Below are positions 1 to 8,727 of a stretch of 64,000 bases of DNA, piece after piece. Position 1 is the first letter of the stretch. Every line of letters begins with the position of its first letter. The translations under genes and the position numbers were made by a program. The notes beneath the pieces were generated by a model. It was not told the origin of the DNA. It ran no database searches and saw nothing but the letters and a program-made list of their open reading frames with translations. Source of the DNA: Pisolithus tinctorius (lineage: Eukaryota > Basidiomycota > Agaricomycetes > Boletales > Pisolithaceae); contig JANFAH010000016.1 in NCBI GenBank assembly GCA_024663395.1, positions 434,001 to 498,000 of the forward strand, given 5' to 3'.

Positions 1-137
1 GAGAGGTGTGGAGATGTGTCGGGAGGGTCAGAGGAGCGTGGGAACATGTTAGAGGAGGGCGGAGAAGCGTGGGAATGCGTTGGAGGAGGGCAGAGTAGGT
101 GTTAGGGGCTTACATTGGTGTCATGGTCATGACACTC
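1..137. other. Unassigned G-rich start of window
   Basis: No gene is seen here. The stretch has imperfect short repeats built around 'gaggaggg' and 'gcgtgggaa', and a small palindrome near 119-137 (tgtcatggtcatgaca). The palindrome resembles two LTR ends (TGTCA...TGACA) placed head to tail and may mark an old junction with the LTR that follows, but this is inference. Confidence 0.3.
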
Positions 138-568
138 TTAGTGAGATGATTAGCAAGGTGAGGATAGCCACAGTGGCTGTGCTGAGGCTAATAGCCAAAG
201 TCCAGGTGACTGGCATACTGGAGTCAGACACAGGTTTCATACAGTATGCAAAAGTCAGACAAAAGGACTAGACTAAATATAGTGCAAACATGGGAAAACA
301 GACCAGAGTTATGTCCAGGTGACCCAGACATAGACCTGGGAGGACTGGGGTGGAGCAGTGCAAGGCTGGGAGGTCGGAATGGACCAGAGATAGGGGTAAA
401 ACACCGGACTTGAGTTATTTAGGCTGGGGCTGGGTTATCTGGGACTGGAGTTGTGTTCTCTAGGCTGGAGTTAGGTTTTCTAGGCCGGACTAGGACCAGA
501 CTTGACTGGAGTTAGGGGCTAGGGGTCCAGACTGGACCAGATTGAGTCCAAGAGTCATGGATATGACA
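138..568 (-). repeat. Truncated LTR, family B (copy A)
   Basis: This matches the inner and terminal part of the full LTRs at 1715-2616 and 4597-5486, and ends in the same 'gatatgaca'. The other end is missing, so the 5-bp target duplication cannot be tested. Almost every CpG seen in copy B is TpG or CpA here. It sits where the reverse-transcriptase remnant at 569-1406 stops. Orientation is minus, judged from the conserved transcription-start motif of this LTR group. Confidence 0.75.
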
Positions 569-1406
569 CAGATGTGGGCTCCTGCTTGCTGGGGGTTGGT
601 TGCATGCACAGTGATCTCTGCATTCCAGGAATTTCTTAGTTTATTGTATCTGGCCAGATATTACCTTCTGATCTGAAGGAAGTAGTGGTCATCTACCCAT
701 TTATCTAAGGGACCAATGCTGTGATGTCTTACAATTTCTGAACCTGCATCTGCCATGTGTCCATAGATGCCTGCTGAGGGGGTGGCTCCAAATGCAATGC
801 AGGTGTCTATGCAGCCATGTGTATCAGTTAGGTGTACTATGCTCACTGGCCCACTGTGATGGGTGGAGGGGGACTGTGCAGTAAGCTTCTGCTATATCTT
901 GTGTCATGATCTCTGATCCTGGGGGGAGCTGTGCAATTAAGGTGTAGATTATGGAAAATTTTCCCCACATGGTCAGGAAGTCATGTGCATTTACATATAA
1001 ATTGATTGATGGGTTGGGGGTGGTTGGATTGGTAATGAGTGGGAAAGAGCAGTTTTGAATTAATCTGTATTTTCCCAGGCAGTCAGGTTTGGGTATTATG
1101 GACAGGTGTGATGATTGGAATGCACTGATTAGGGATTCAATGGTTTTTAAAGGGAAAGGGCCTAAGTAGTGGTCTTTTCCAATTTCCTTATGGTCAATCT
1201 TATTGAGCTCACTCTCATAGGTGGAAACAGAATCTCTGTTTGGTGGGGACTGGGTATGCTTGATCTGGGGAAAATTTACAATGAAACCCTGGCAGAGGCC
1301 TTCTGGGATGCTACTAAAATGCTTGATTAAGTTAAATCTTTGGAGTTCCTGCAACCAGGCATCTGCCTTATAAGGGGTTATCACTTGAGCTCACCTGTGC
1401 ACAAGG
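569..1406 (-). pseudogene. DIRS-like retroelement reverse transcriptase, decayed
   Basis: Two overlapping frames (1384-824, then 846-661) give successive parts of one reverse transcriptase of the kind found in basidiomycete DIRS-like (tyrosine-recombinase) retroelements. Visible blocks are PYKADAW near the start, SSIPEGL, YLGPF, SIIPKP, a proline- and asparagine-rich linker, LPPGS, the D of the first catalytic block in QDIAEAY, and KWVDDH holding the catalytic aspartates. A frameshift lies between the second-last and last blocks near 835-850. No recombinase domain is present because LTR copy A cuts in at 568. The class assignment rests on my memory of the family; the RT identity itself is firmer. 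It lies directly downstream of the Gag-like remnants at 1583-5818 on the same strand. Confidence 0.65.
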
Positions 1407-1582
1407 TGTTGCAAGTGTAATACTCCAGCACTCAGCAATGCTAGTCCCTACTAGCACTTGGTGGTTAAACCACACCAAGTAAGCCAAGATACCTTGACCA
1501 AATAGCTCAGTGGTTAGAGCACCCAGTCGAAACCTGGGAGGTCCAGGGTTCAATCCCCTGTCTGGTCGCATTTATTGCAACA
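1407..1582 (+). mobile_element. 176-bp tRNA-bearing LTR-like element, copy 1
   Basis: The element starts TGTTGCAA and ends TTGCAACA, so it has TG...CA ends and an 8-bp terminal inverted repeat. It is flanked by a 5-bp direct repeat CAAGG (1402-1406 and 1583-1587). Both features are what LTR retrotransposons leave. The second half is a complete 73-nt tRNA fold (see 1496-1568). No coding sequence or second LTR is present, so this is either a solo LTR of a miniature (TRIM-like) element or a tRNA-SINE with unusual ends. It splits the Gag-like/RT junction of the DIRS-like element. Confidence 0.75.
1496..1568 (+). tRNA. tRNA-Phe(GAA)-like sequence inside the 176-bp element
   Basis: A 72-nt cloverleaf plus discriminator base can be drawn. 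The acceptor stem is gaccaaa/tctggtc with one mismatch, the D stem gctc/gagc, the anticodon stem cccag/ctggg with loop tcgaaac (anticodon GAA), and the T stem caggg/ccctg with loop ttcaatc. The A box (TAGCTCAGTGG) and B box (GGTTCAATCC) of a pol III promoter are intact. The loop has C at position 33 where tRNAs have U, so decoding is unlikely. It is best read as a captured tRNA-like promoter. Confidence 0.6.
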
Positions 1583-1714
1583 CAAGGGCATCTCTGAGCT
1601 CCATGTGTGGTTGCCCTGCATCCTGAGCAGAAATGCTTTGTGTCATGTCACTCTGCACATCCTTCCTCTTGCTGCCACTTTGTGCAGATGTGACATCCAT
1701 CCTTGGTGAAGAGT
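1583..1714 (-). pseudogene. Gag-like ORF of the DIRS-like element, C-terminal zinc region
   Basis: Reading minus, after the target duplication of the next LTR the frame gives a cysteine/histidine block ending CSGC...THGAQRC, the usual C-terminal motif of a basidiomycete Gag-like family that precedes DIRS-like RT genes. An in-frame TGA interrupts it just before HDTKHFC. This piece joins the fragment at 2617-2800 once LTR copy B is ignored, and runs on into the RT at 1406 once the tRNA-bearing element is ignored. Confidence 0.55.
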
Positions 1715-2616
1715 TGTGAAGTATGGGTTTACCCTCAGGTGACCGGGCTTCAAGACCGGGTGACAGGGGTTAAGTCCGAGTGGCCAAGATCAGGGCCGGG
1801 AGACAGGGGCCAAGTCCGGTTGGGCCGGAGTTAAGGCCAGAGGTCAGGGGCTAAGTCCGGAGGACCGGACTTAAGCCGGGAGCATGGGAATAAGACCGGT
1901 AGCGTGGGAAACCGACCGGTGTTGGAGTGCGCACAAGGGGAAGGCCGGTCCAGGGTTGGATCTACCTCCCTTGGTCTCAGCTTATGTGCTGTACCCTTAT
2001 GCAAGCCAGGGAGAGGTCCAGGACAGGGGTCGGGGATAGCTTAAGGCTCGGCCTTATCTATAGAGTAGATCAAGGGGTAATACGGAGTTAAGGGTAATAC
2101 TAAGTTGATATTCTGACTGAGGGTGCTATGAAGTATGTACAGGGGTTAAATACATGAGGCCAGTCCAGAGTAAAGAACATGAAGCCAGACTTGTGAATAA
2201 GCTATTAGCAAGATGATTAGCAAGAGTGAGGATAGCCACAGAGGCTGTGCAGAGACTAATAGCTAAAGTCCGGGTGACCGGCATACCGGGGTCAGACACA
2301 GGACTTGTACAGTAAGCAAAGTCAGATGAATGGGCTAGAATAAATATAGTACAAACAAAGGGAAACAGACCGGAGTTATGTCCGAGTGACCTGGACATAG
2401 ACCTGGGAGGACCGGGGTGGAGCAGCACAAGGCCGGGAGGCTGAAATGGACCGGAGATAGGGGTAAAACACCGGACTTGAGTTATGCAGGCCGGAGTTGA
2501 GTTATCTAGGGCTGGGATTGGGTTTTCTAGGCTGGACCATGACCGGACCTGACCGGAGATAGGGGCTAGGGGTCCGGACTGGACTGAGTCCGAGTCTGAG
2601 AGTCATGGATATGACA
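1715..2616 (-). mobile_element. Solo LTR, family B (copy B), 902 bp
   Basis: It begins TGTGAAGTATGGG and ends GATATGACA, flanked by a perfect 5-bp duplication AGAGT (1710-1714 and 2617-2621). No internal retrotransposon sequence lies next to it, so it is a solo LTR left by LTR-LTR recombination. It keeps many CpG sites (accggg, gaccgg) that are TpG/CpA in copies A and C, so it is the least mutated member of the family here. The start-site motif reads on the minus strand (plus-strand form taagttgatattctgactga near 2100-2120). Confidence 0.88.
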
Positions 2617-3268
2617 AGAGTGCCTTGTGAAGCCTTTCTGCATATGCTTTGTGTTTCTTGTCCCAGGTGCATGTGGCTCTGCACTCAATGACAAGGTGGC
2701 AGTGGCACCTGAGGCAAACAGTGCAGGCTGGTAGGGGCTGAGAGTCTGAAAAGCCACCATTCCGAAATGGCTTCTGTCTCCTGTGATCTGTGTGATCATG
2801 CATGGTGTGTGTGTGGAGGGGAGAGGGGCTGTTTTTGACTGCTGAAGGACCTTGAGTGGTTTGCTGTGGGGCCTGATTGCCCTGCCATGGCTAAGAAGTG
2901 CTCATTGACTTGTGTGAAAGGGGTAGGGAGAATGCAGTTTGATGGACATGATGCCACGGTGGGGAAAGACCCAGGGGGGGGGGGAATGTATGTGATGGAT
3001 GTGATCAGCAGACATGATGCTGGGGTGTAGTGTGATCAATGGACATGATGCCAGTTTGGGAGTGGTGTGACATTGGGAATTCCAGATGATGAAGAGGTGT
3101 GTAGGTTTTGGTGTACAGAGTACATTGGTGAGATTGTTAGTTTGTGAGTGTTCACAGGGGAAGACTGTGCATACCTTGTGAAGATTCTCTAGCTGCTTCA
3201 TTCTTTCATTGTCAAGAATCTCTTCTTTCACAATGCTGATTAGCTCTTCATTTAATTCCGCCAGAGAC
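2617..3268 (-). pseudogene. Gag-like ORF of the DIRS-like element, middle and cysteine-rich part
   Basis: On the minus strand, 3267 to about 3170 encodes a charged helix-like stretch (LAELNEELISI, then KEEILDNERMKQLENLHK) followed by a GTATGC that may be an intron donor. About 2800-2620 encodes a cysteine-rich block (PACTVCLRC...CRATCTWDKKHK) typical of the C-terminal half of this Gag-like family. Between these, 2810-3160, I see only low-complexity sequence including a run of G at 2968-2985. The piece is bounded by LTR B on one side and LTR R1 on the other. Confidence 0.5.
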
Positions 3269-3971
3269 TGTCAAGTCCAGGCCTACCCTGACCAACTCTG
3301 ATGCTATATAAGGTCTAGAGAAGGGTTCAGAAGCAAGTCTGACACAGGAAAGCAGAACTCTGACTAGCGGAGTATTGGCAGGAATGAAGTCCACTGAGAC
3401 AAAGGCAGAGTGGAGTGAGGGTGTCAGGTTTAGCTTGTGCGCTACCCCCTTGCACGATCTCAGCCCTTGTATTTCAGAGGGAGAGTATGGACAGAGAGTT
3501 GGAGATAACTCTGACAGACAGAGGTCAGAGACAGAAGGAGTAGGAACTAAGTTGATATTCATACTGAGGAACAGCAGAGTATGATACATGCTTTTGTACT
3601 ACTATGAAGGTACAGTAACTGGAATTGGAACTGACACACAGAGACCCAGAAATTTTCAAGTAAAAACTTCCTGGATGATGAATGAAGGGTAGATGGAGAA
3701 CATACAAATGGGTAACATAGAATATCCAGAAAAGGAAACAGTCCAGGCGCTGGACCATGTGGTGTGTGCACTGCAGAGTACCTGACTGTGCGCTGCCAGG
3801 GAGAAGTCCAAAGGTAGTCACATGACTCCTCAGAGGATGGCCCACTTGGTCTGGTAGAAGAGCAACACAAGTCCAACAACAGTCAGAGCAGAGGTGGTTT
3901 TTAACTGACAGAAGTTGGGTGGAGTTGGTGCAGAGTGAGTAAGGACCTAGAGTGAATGCACGGTTATGACA
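3269..3971 (-). mobile_element. Solo LTR, family R (copy R1), 703 bp
   Basis: It begins TGTCAAGTCC and ends GGTTATGACA, with TGTCA/TGACA inverted ends. The 5-bp duplication GAGAC is perfect (3264-3268 and 3972-3976). It is the same family as 8728-9457 and the truncated 10812-11383. It lies inside the Gag-like ORF of the DIRS-like element and has no internal region. Orientation is minus, from the start-site motif (plus-strand form aactaagttgatattcatac near 3545-3565). Confidence 0.88.
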
Positions 3972-4292
3972 GAGACCATCTGTGTGATCCTAGTTTCGAG
4001 TGGTGCCATTGCTGTTGCTGTTGGCTTTGGTAGAGTAGTAATGCATATTTGAAATGTTCTCATGATGAATGATGCCATGGATGGCCCTCAAGAGATAGCC
4101 AGAAGTTGACATGTATTTTGATGCTTTCTTCTGTCCAGTCATGGTCTCTCATTGCTGCTTCTCTGAATTGTTCCCAGGTGAGATAGATCTTTGTCTTTGA
4201 TGACTGAAGACTTGTCCCTCATTGTTGAGGTGGGGACCCAGAGGTGTTGTCCATTGTCTGCTTTCAACAGTGTCAAAGCTTCATCATCAACA
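3972..4292 (-). pseudogene. Gag-like ORF fragment between R1 and tRNA element 2
   Basis: The minus-strand frame starting at the tRNA-element boundary encodes VDDEALTLLKADNGQHLW, then KDKDLSHLG, then after a one-base shift TWEQFREAAMRDHDW and HVNFWLSLEGH. These are recognisable middle blocks of the basidiomycete Gag-like family that pairs with DIRS-like RT. A frameshift near 4180 and stops further on show it is dead. The reading continues past solo LTR R1 into 3268 and below. Confidence 0.55.
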
Positions 4293-4468
4293 TGTTGCAA
4301 GTGTAGTACTCCAGCACTCAGCAATGCTAGTCCCTACTAGCACTTGGTGGTTAAACCACATCAAGTGAGCCTAGATACCTTGACCCAATAGCTCAGTGGT
4401 TAGAGCACCTGGTTGAAACCTGGGAGGTCCTGGGTTCAATCCCCTGTCTGGTCACATTTATTGCAACA
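4293..4468 (+). mobile_element. 176-bp tRNA-bearing LTR-like element, copy 2
   Basis: Same length and ends as copy 1 (TGTTGCAA...TTGCAACA). It is flanked by a different perfect 5-bp duplication, CAACA (4288-4292 and 4469-4473). Different duplications at two sites show independent insertion events rather than one duplicated segment. It is inserted into the Gag-like ORF of the DIRS-like element. Confidence 0.78.
4382..4454 (+). tRNA. tRNA-Phe(GAA)-like sequence in copy 2
   Basis: This is a 73-nt tRNA-like fold at the same position in the element as in copy 1. The anticodon loop is ttgaaac, which restores U33; the change from tcgaaac is a CpG-to-TpG transition. The anticodon stem (cctgg/ctggg) and acceptor stem (gacccaa/tctggtc) are weaker. 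The A and B boxes are kept. Confidence 0.55.
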
Positions 4469-4596
4469 CAACAGAGGGGTTGAAAGATTCTGCCTCTGCT
4501 AGGCTGGCATTGGTGAAGAAATAAAGTTCACAGTATTCTCCCTTGAGTAGTTTCCTTGATGCATAAAGGAGTGGGGATGTTGACTGGCCCAGTTGG
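4469..4596 (-). pseudogene. Gag-like ORF fragment between tRNA element 2 and LTR C
   Basis: Minus strand 4591-4469 encodes a run around LLKGEYCELYFFTNASLAEA, matching the hallmark block KGEYVELWYFTN of the same Gag-like family as I remember it. One frameshift near 4550 separates it from the preceding PVNIPTP block. It continues the protein that starts at 5818 if the 890-bp LTR is ignored. Confidence 0.55.
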
Positions 4597-5486
4597 TGTT
4601 GAGTATGGGTTCACCCTCAGGTGACCAGGCTTCAAGACTGGGTGACAGGGGCTAAGTCTGGCTGACCAAAGTCAAGGTTGGGAGACAGGGGCCAAGTCCA
4701 GTTGGACTGGAGTTAAGGCTGGATGTCAGGGGCTAAGTCTGGAGGGCTGGGCTTAAGGCTGGGAGTGTGGGAATAAGCCCAGGACCATGGGAAACCAGCT
4801 GGTCTTGGAGTGTGCACAGGGGGAAGCTGGTCTGGAATTGGATCTACCTCCCTTGGTCTCAGCTTATGTGCTGTACCCTTATGCAAGCTGGGGATAGCTT
4901 AAGGCTTGGCCTTAGCTATAGAGTAGACTTGGGGTGTAGTATGGAGTTGAGGGTAAGACTTAGTTGATATTCTGACTGAGGAGCTATAAAGTATGTACAG
5001 GGGTTAAATACATGAGGCTGGTCCAGGGTAATGAACATAAAGCTGGACTTGTTAATAAGCTATTAGTGAGATGATTAGCAAGGTGAGGATAGCCACAGTG
5101 GCTGTGCCAAGACTAATAGCCAAAGTCCAGGTGACTGGCATACCAGAGTCAGACACAGGTTTCGTACAGTAAGCAAAAGTCAGACAAAAGGACTAGACTA
5201 AATATAGTGCAAACATGGGAAAACAGACTGGAGTTATGTCTGGGTGACCTGGACATGGACCTGGGAGGACCAGGGTGGAGCAGTGCAAGGCCAGGAGGCC
5301 AGAATGGACCAGAGATAGGGGTAAAAGACTGGACTTGAGTTACTTAGGCCCAAGTAGGGTTCTCTAGGGCCAGAGTTGTGTTCTCTAGGCCGGAGTTAGG
5401 TTTTCTAGGCCAGACCAGGACTGGACTTGACCAGAGTTACTATCTGGACTGGACCAGGATTGAGTCCAAGAGTCATGGATATGACA
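4597..5486 (-). mobile_element. Solo LTR, family B (copy C), 890 bp
   Basis: It begins TGTTGAGTATGGG and ends GATATGACA, with a perfect 5-bp duplication GTTGG (4592-4596 and 5487-5491). It aligns along its whole length with copy B, but nearly all CpG positions are TpG or CpA. It splits the Gag-like ORF of the DIRS-like element. Confidence 0.88.
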
Positions 5487-5818
5487 GTTGGGGCTTTAAC
5501 ATTGTGAATTGGTGTGAATTTAGCCTTGTATTTTTTCTGTTCTTCTAGATGAGCAGCCTCTTCTTCTTCACAGGCATGACATTGCTCTTCTGCATGCTCT
5601 TCCACAGCTTGTTTGTTTGCTTCTTGCACTCTCCTGGCTTCATCTGCTCTTTGTACAGCCCACTGTGCTCTTTCCTTGTTGTTGTTTATCTCCCAGAGAG
5701 ACCCCAGAATTTGGGCTGCCTGTTCATTGTCTATGGTATCACTGACTAACTGAAGACATGCCTCGTTGTACTCCTCAGTGGAGAAATCCAGGCAGACTAC
5801 TTGGTTTGGGTCCTCCAT
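5487..5818 (-). pseudogene. Gag-like ORF of the DIRS-like element, N-terminus
   Basis: The frame opens MEDPNQVVCLDFSTEEYNEA, a start I recognise from a repeated basidiomycete protein family found upstream of DIRS-like RT genes. About 60 residues of helix are followed by a Glu/Lys/Ala-rich coiled coil (QKKYKAKF near its end). I chose the internal Met at 5818, not the ORF start at 5929, because homology begins there. LTR copy C interrupts it at residue ~110. The pieces at 4469-4596, 3972-4292, 2617-3268 and 1583-1714 continue it. Confidence 0.6.
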
Positions 5819-5994
5819 TCTGGTGCTGTAGAGATGCAAAAAAGGCACAGAGGATACTGAATGGACGGCTGGATGTGCAAGTTTGCCCATGGTGAAGTGT
5901 GCTGAAGCAAGATGTGCAACCCACTTCACTTACTTGGACATGGACTTTATTCTATGTCACACTTTGTGACTCAGCTTACATAGAACACTATCTC
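5819..5994. other. Junction between DIRS-like and chromovirus remnants
   Basis: This short CpG-poor stretch has no recognisable coding blocks. Integrase similarity of the chromovirus fades at about 5995 and the Gag-like start is at 5818, so this is the join or the 5' leader of the DIRS-like element. Confidence 0.35.
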
Positions 5995-6392
5995 TGTGGA
6001 TGAGTTCAGGGTGTGGTTTTGCCTGAAATGGCCTGCTAGAGGGTGGTCATGCTTGAACTGAAGCACTTGGAGGCAGAGGTCATCAATGTCAGGGACAAAG
6101 ATATGACCATCAAGGCAGAGGAGACCATTGGAGTCCAAAGACCACTGAGGCTTAGTTGGAGTTGGGAGACAGCTGGTGGAGACAGGGTCAGAGGGTAAGG
6201 TGGAGATGATGTCAGAGTGCAAGCACTCAACATCAAAGACCATGGCAGCATGGAGCACAGGTGCCTTGAGGGTAGTGGTATGGAGGGATGATGCAAGCTG
6301 TTCCTGTGTAAACATAGGGTGGAGATTGTGAGGATTTACCTGCATGTAGTCCCTATCCCCCTCTTTTGGGTAGACATCCCAATGGCATGTAA
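5995..6392 (-). pseudogene. Decayed chromovirus: linker and integrase zinc domain
   Basis: The minus frame matches the young element at 40379-47985 block by block: VYPKEG, VNPHNLHPMFTQEQLA, a variable linker, then HDHPLAGHF, the start of the integrase HHCC finger. It is truncated right after the first two histidines, so the catalytic core, chromodomain and 3' LTR are gone. The join to the RNase H part lies exactly at solo LTR D (ALT before it, CHWDVYP after it), so the LTR inserted into an element that was then still contiguous. Confidence 0.85.
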
Positions 6393-6974
6393 TGTTAAGT
6401 CCAGGTCTTCACCAGTCCAAAGCCAGTCCAGAGTCTGGCTGGGGGTCAGAGGGTAGACAAGAAACTAGAGGGTTGGACTGTTGGACTTAGCAACTGATGG
6501 TGCAGCACTATTCCCTTGCATGGGCCATAGTCCAGTTGAGAGACAGGAGACAGAGAACAGAGGGGACTGGGTTATGACAAGACTAAGTTGATTTCAGACT
6601 GAGGCTAAACAGATTATCCTATGGCTTAAATACTAGAGGTAACCTAAGTGTAACATAGCACTGGAGACCAGTTTACACCATTACAGCAATGGTTGGTAAA
6701 CTGATTGGTAAGTAATGTTACAAAGAATATTATCAAGCAAGACTATGAACAAAGGATTACCAGGAACTGGGGCAGGACTTGTGGCTGGGCCAGGTATTAC
6801 ACCAGCCTGGTACCAACTGAGCAGACAACTTGACTGGGCACTGCCTTGCAGTGCCTCATGAGCTAACACATTTCTAGGTCAAAGGGTTAAGGCCAGGACC
6901 AGGGCAAGGGTTGGATGAGACTGGATGAGACCAGGGTGGAGCTGGTCTAGAGTAGTCTGGACATGGTTGTGACA
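6393..6974 (-). mobile_element. Solo LTR, family D (relative of the young chromovirus LTR), 582 bp
   Basis: It begins TGTTAAGTCC and ends GGTTGTGACA on the plus strand, with a perfect 5-bp duplication TGTAA (6388-6392 and 6975-6979). Its plus strand resembles the reverse complement of the LTR at 40379-40908: 'ggacttagc', 'ctattcccttgc' and 'gttgatttcagact' occur in the same order. It is CpG-depleted and is inserted in pol of the decayed chromovirus. Confidence 0.88.
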
Positions 6975-7903
6975 TGTAAGTGCATCAGGCTTGGCTCCCA
7001 AGCAGCCAGGTCAGAAGCAGATAGAGAGGTTGAACAGGGAAAGGTACTCCAACCAGTGGGCCTGTTGATGGGTGAGAACTTTAGAAGTGGAAAAGTACTC
7101 AAGGTTTTTGTGGTCCATCACCATGTCAACAGGTAAGGTGGAGCCTTCCAGGTAATGCCACCAATGGCAGAAGGCCTTGAAGATGGCCAACAGCTCCTTG
7201 TCATGGGTATTGTAATTGAGTTGTGATGCTGTCATGGTGCAGGAGTAGAAAGCAACTGGGCAGAGTTCACCATTGGAGCAGGTGAGTGACAAAATGCCAG
7301 TGATGGCATAGTTGGAGGCATCAGTTTCAACTGTAAGTGGAGCATCAGGAACCCAATGAGTGAGAATAGGAGTGGAGCTGAAGGCATCCTTCAGGCAGAG
7401 GAAGGCAGAGTGACACTCCTTGGAAAAGTTCCAAGGAGCACCCTTTCATGTGAGGCAAGTGAGCAGAACAATGATGTCAGAGTAGTTATCAATGAATTGT
7501 CTATAGAAATTTGTGAAGCTGAGGAAGGCCTGGATGTCTCACACCTTCTGCAGCTCAGGCCAGTTGTGGACTGCCTGAACCTTCTCAGCAGACATGGTGA
7601 GACCAGATGGAGAGAGAACATAGCTGAGGTACTCAACAGAGTCAGAGTAGAACTCACACTTCTCTAGCTTAGCATAAAGACCATGCTTTTGAAGGCAGTG
7701 GAGTACCTCTTTTATGTGTTTGTGGTGCAACTCCATGTCCTGCAAATAGATTAGGAGGTCATTGAGCTATACCATGACACAGACATTGAGCATGTCTGCA
7801 AAGATGCTATTGACAAAATGCTGGAAAGCTGCAGGCACATTAGTCAGACCAAAGGGCATTACCTGCCACTTGTAAGAACCATAATGAGTGTGGAAAGTGG
7901 TTT
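6975..7903 (-). pseudogene. Decayed chromovirus: reverse transcriptase (C-terminal half) and RNase H
   Basis: From high to low coordinates the minus strand gives [26 protein letters not shown], then the catalytic YLDD block in ruins (the Y codon is a stop and the first D is N), HGLYAKLEKCEF, SPSGLTMS, then RNase H blocks VAFYS, NTHDKELLAIF, HYLEG and DHKNLEYFSTSKVLT, and PGCLGAKPDALT. Frames change several times. The N-terminal half of the RT is missing and the tRNA-bearing element at 7904-8079 occupies its place. Confidence 0.85.
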
Positions 7904-8079
7904 TGTTGCAATAAATGCGACCAGACAGGGGATTGAACCCTGGACCTCCCAGGTTTCGACTGGGTGCTCTAACCACTGAGCTATTTGGTCAAGGTATCTA
8001 GGCTTACTTGGTGTTGTTTAACCACCAAGTGCTAGTAGGGACTAGCATTGCTGAGTGCTGGAGTACTACACTTGCAACA
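7904..8079 (-). mobile_element. 176-bp tRNA-bearing LTR-like element, copy 3
   Basis: Same family and exact length (176 bp) as copies 1 and 2, inverted. The ends are TGTTGCAA/TTGCAACA. The flanking 5-mers differ (GGTTT at 7899-7903, CATCA at 8080-8084), so there is no target duplication. The flanking pol sequence lacks roughly 150 residues between the end of the protease/linker region and the middle of the RT. Recombination between two former copies would explain both facts. Confidence 0.78.
7918..7990 (-). tRNA. tRNA-Phe(GAA)-like sequence in copy 3
   Basis: A 73-nt tRNA-like fold identical in plan to copy 1, with loop tcgaaac (GAA anticodon, C33) and intact A and B boxes. Translation function is unlikely. 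Confidence 0.55.
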
Positions 8080-8727
8080 CATCAGTGGAGAGCTGTAAGC
8101 AGAACTGTCTAGAGCCAGGGAGAGCACAGGCTCTGACATATGCAGCAGCATTGATGAGTGAGATGAGTGGAGTGGAGCACAGTGAGTCAGTCAGAGCTGC
8201 AGTGGGAGCAGAGGGTGTCAGATCCAGAGCAGAGGTCACAGTGGAAGGTGATGATGGTGCCTGAGGTGTTGGCATTCCCTGTAGTGGTGGTTTAAATGAT
8301 ATACTGCCCAGTACCCAGTCAATCGACAGATTGAAGCAGGTGAGCCAGTTGTGTCCTAATACCAGTGAACAAGAAGAATCCAACAGAGTAACATAAAATG
8401 AAATGGAATTGACATTGCCAGAAGGAAAGTGGACAGACAGATCTACCTCTTGGGAAATAACTGCATTTGTACTACCATGGAACAGTCAGAATGGAATTGG
8501 TGGAGAAACAGAGGAAACAGGAATAGAATATTTTTTGATTATAGATGGGTCTACAAAACAATGAGAAGAACTGGAATCAATCAATGTGGAAACAGTATCA
8601 ACAGAATAATCAAGAAGAGTTACAGATGGAAGTAAAGAATTGGGACTAGAGAGAGTGGATGCATTGAGTCAGATGTCTGGTTGCACACAGTTGGGGTCCT
8701 CCAGGCTGTGTGGACTCCCTGGAGGAG
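8080..8727 (-). pseudogene. Decayed chromovirus: aspartic protease and linker
   Basis: The minus frame reads LIDSSSSHCFVD near 8590, homologous to LVDSGSTHCFID of the young element. The catalytic D-S-G has become D-S-S. Further on come LVLGHNWLTCF, DWVLGSISF, GMPTP, SLINAAAYVRAC and QFCLQLS, all matching the young pol in order. A stop interrupts the part after PPIPF. Solo LTR R2 sits at its upstream edge, close to the gag-pol junction. Confidence 0.8.

Noticed and set aside
569..1406. Non-LTR (LINE) origin of the RT
   Set aside because: No endonuclease or poly(A) tail; the upstream Gag-like family and the block order fit DIRS-like elements. The recombinase that would prove it is missing, so confidence is kept moderate.
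1496..1568. Functional tRNA-Phe genes
   Set aside because: All three lie at the same place in a mobile element, two have C33 in the anticodon loop, and stems carry mismatches. Kept only as tRNA-like sequences.
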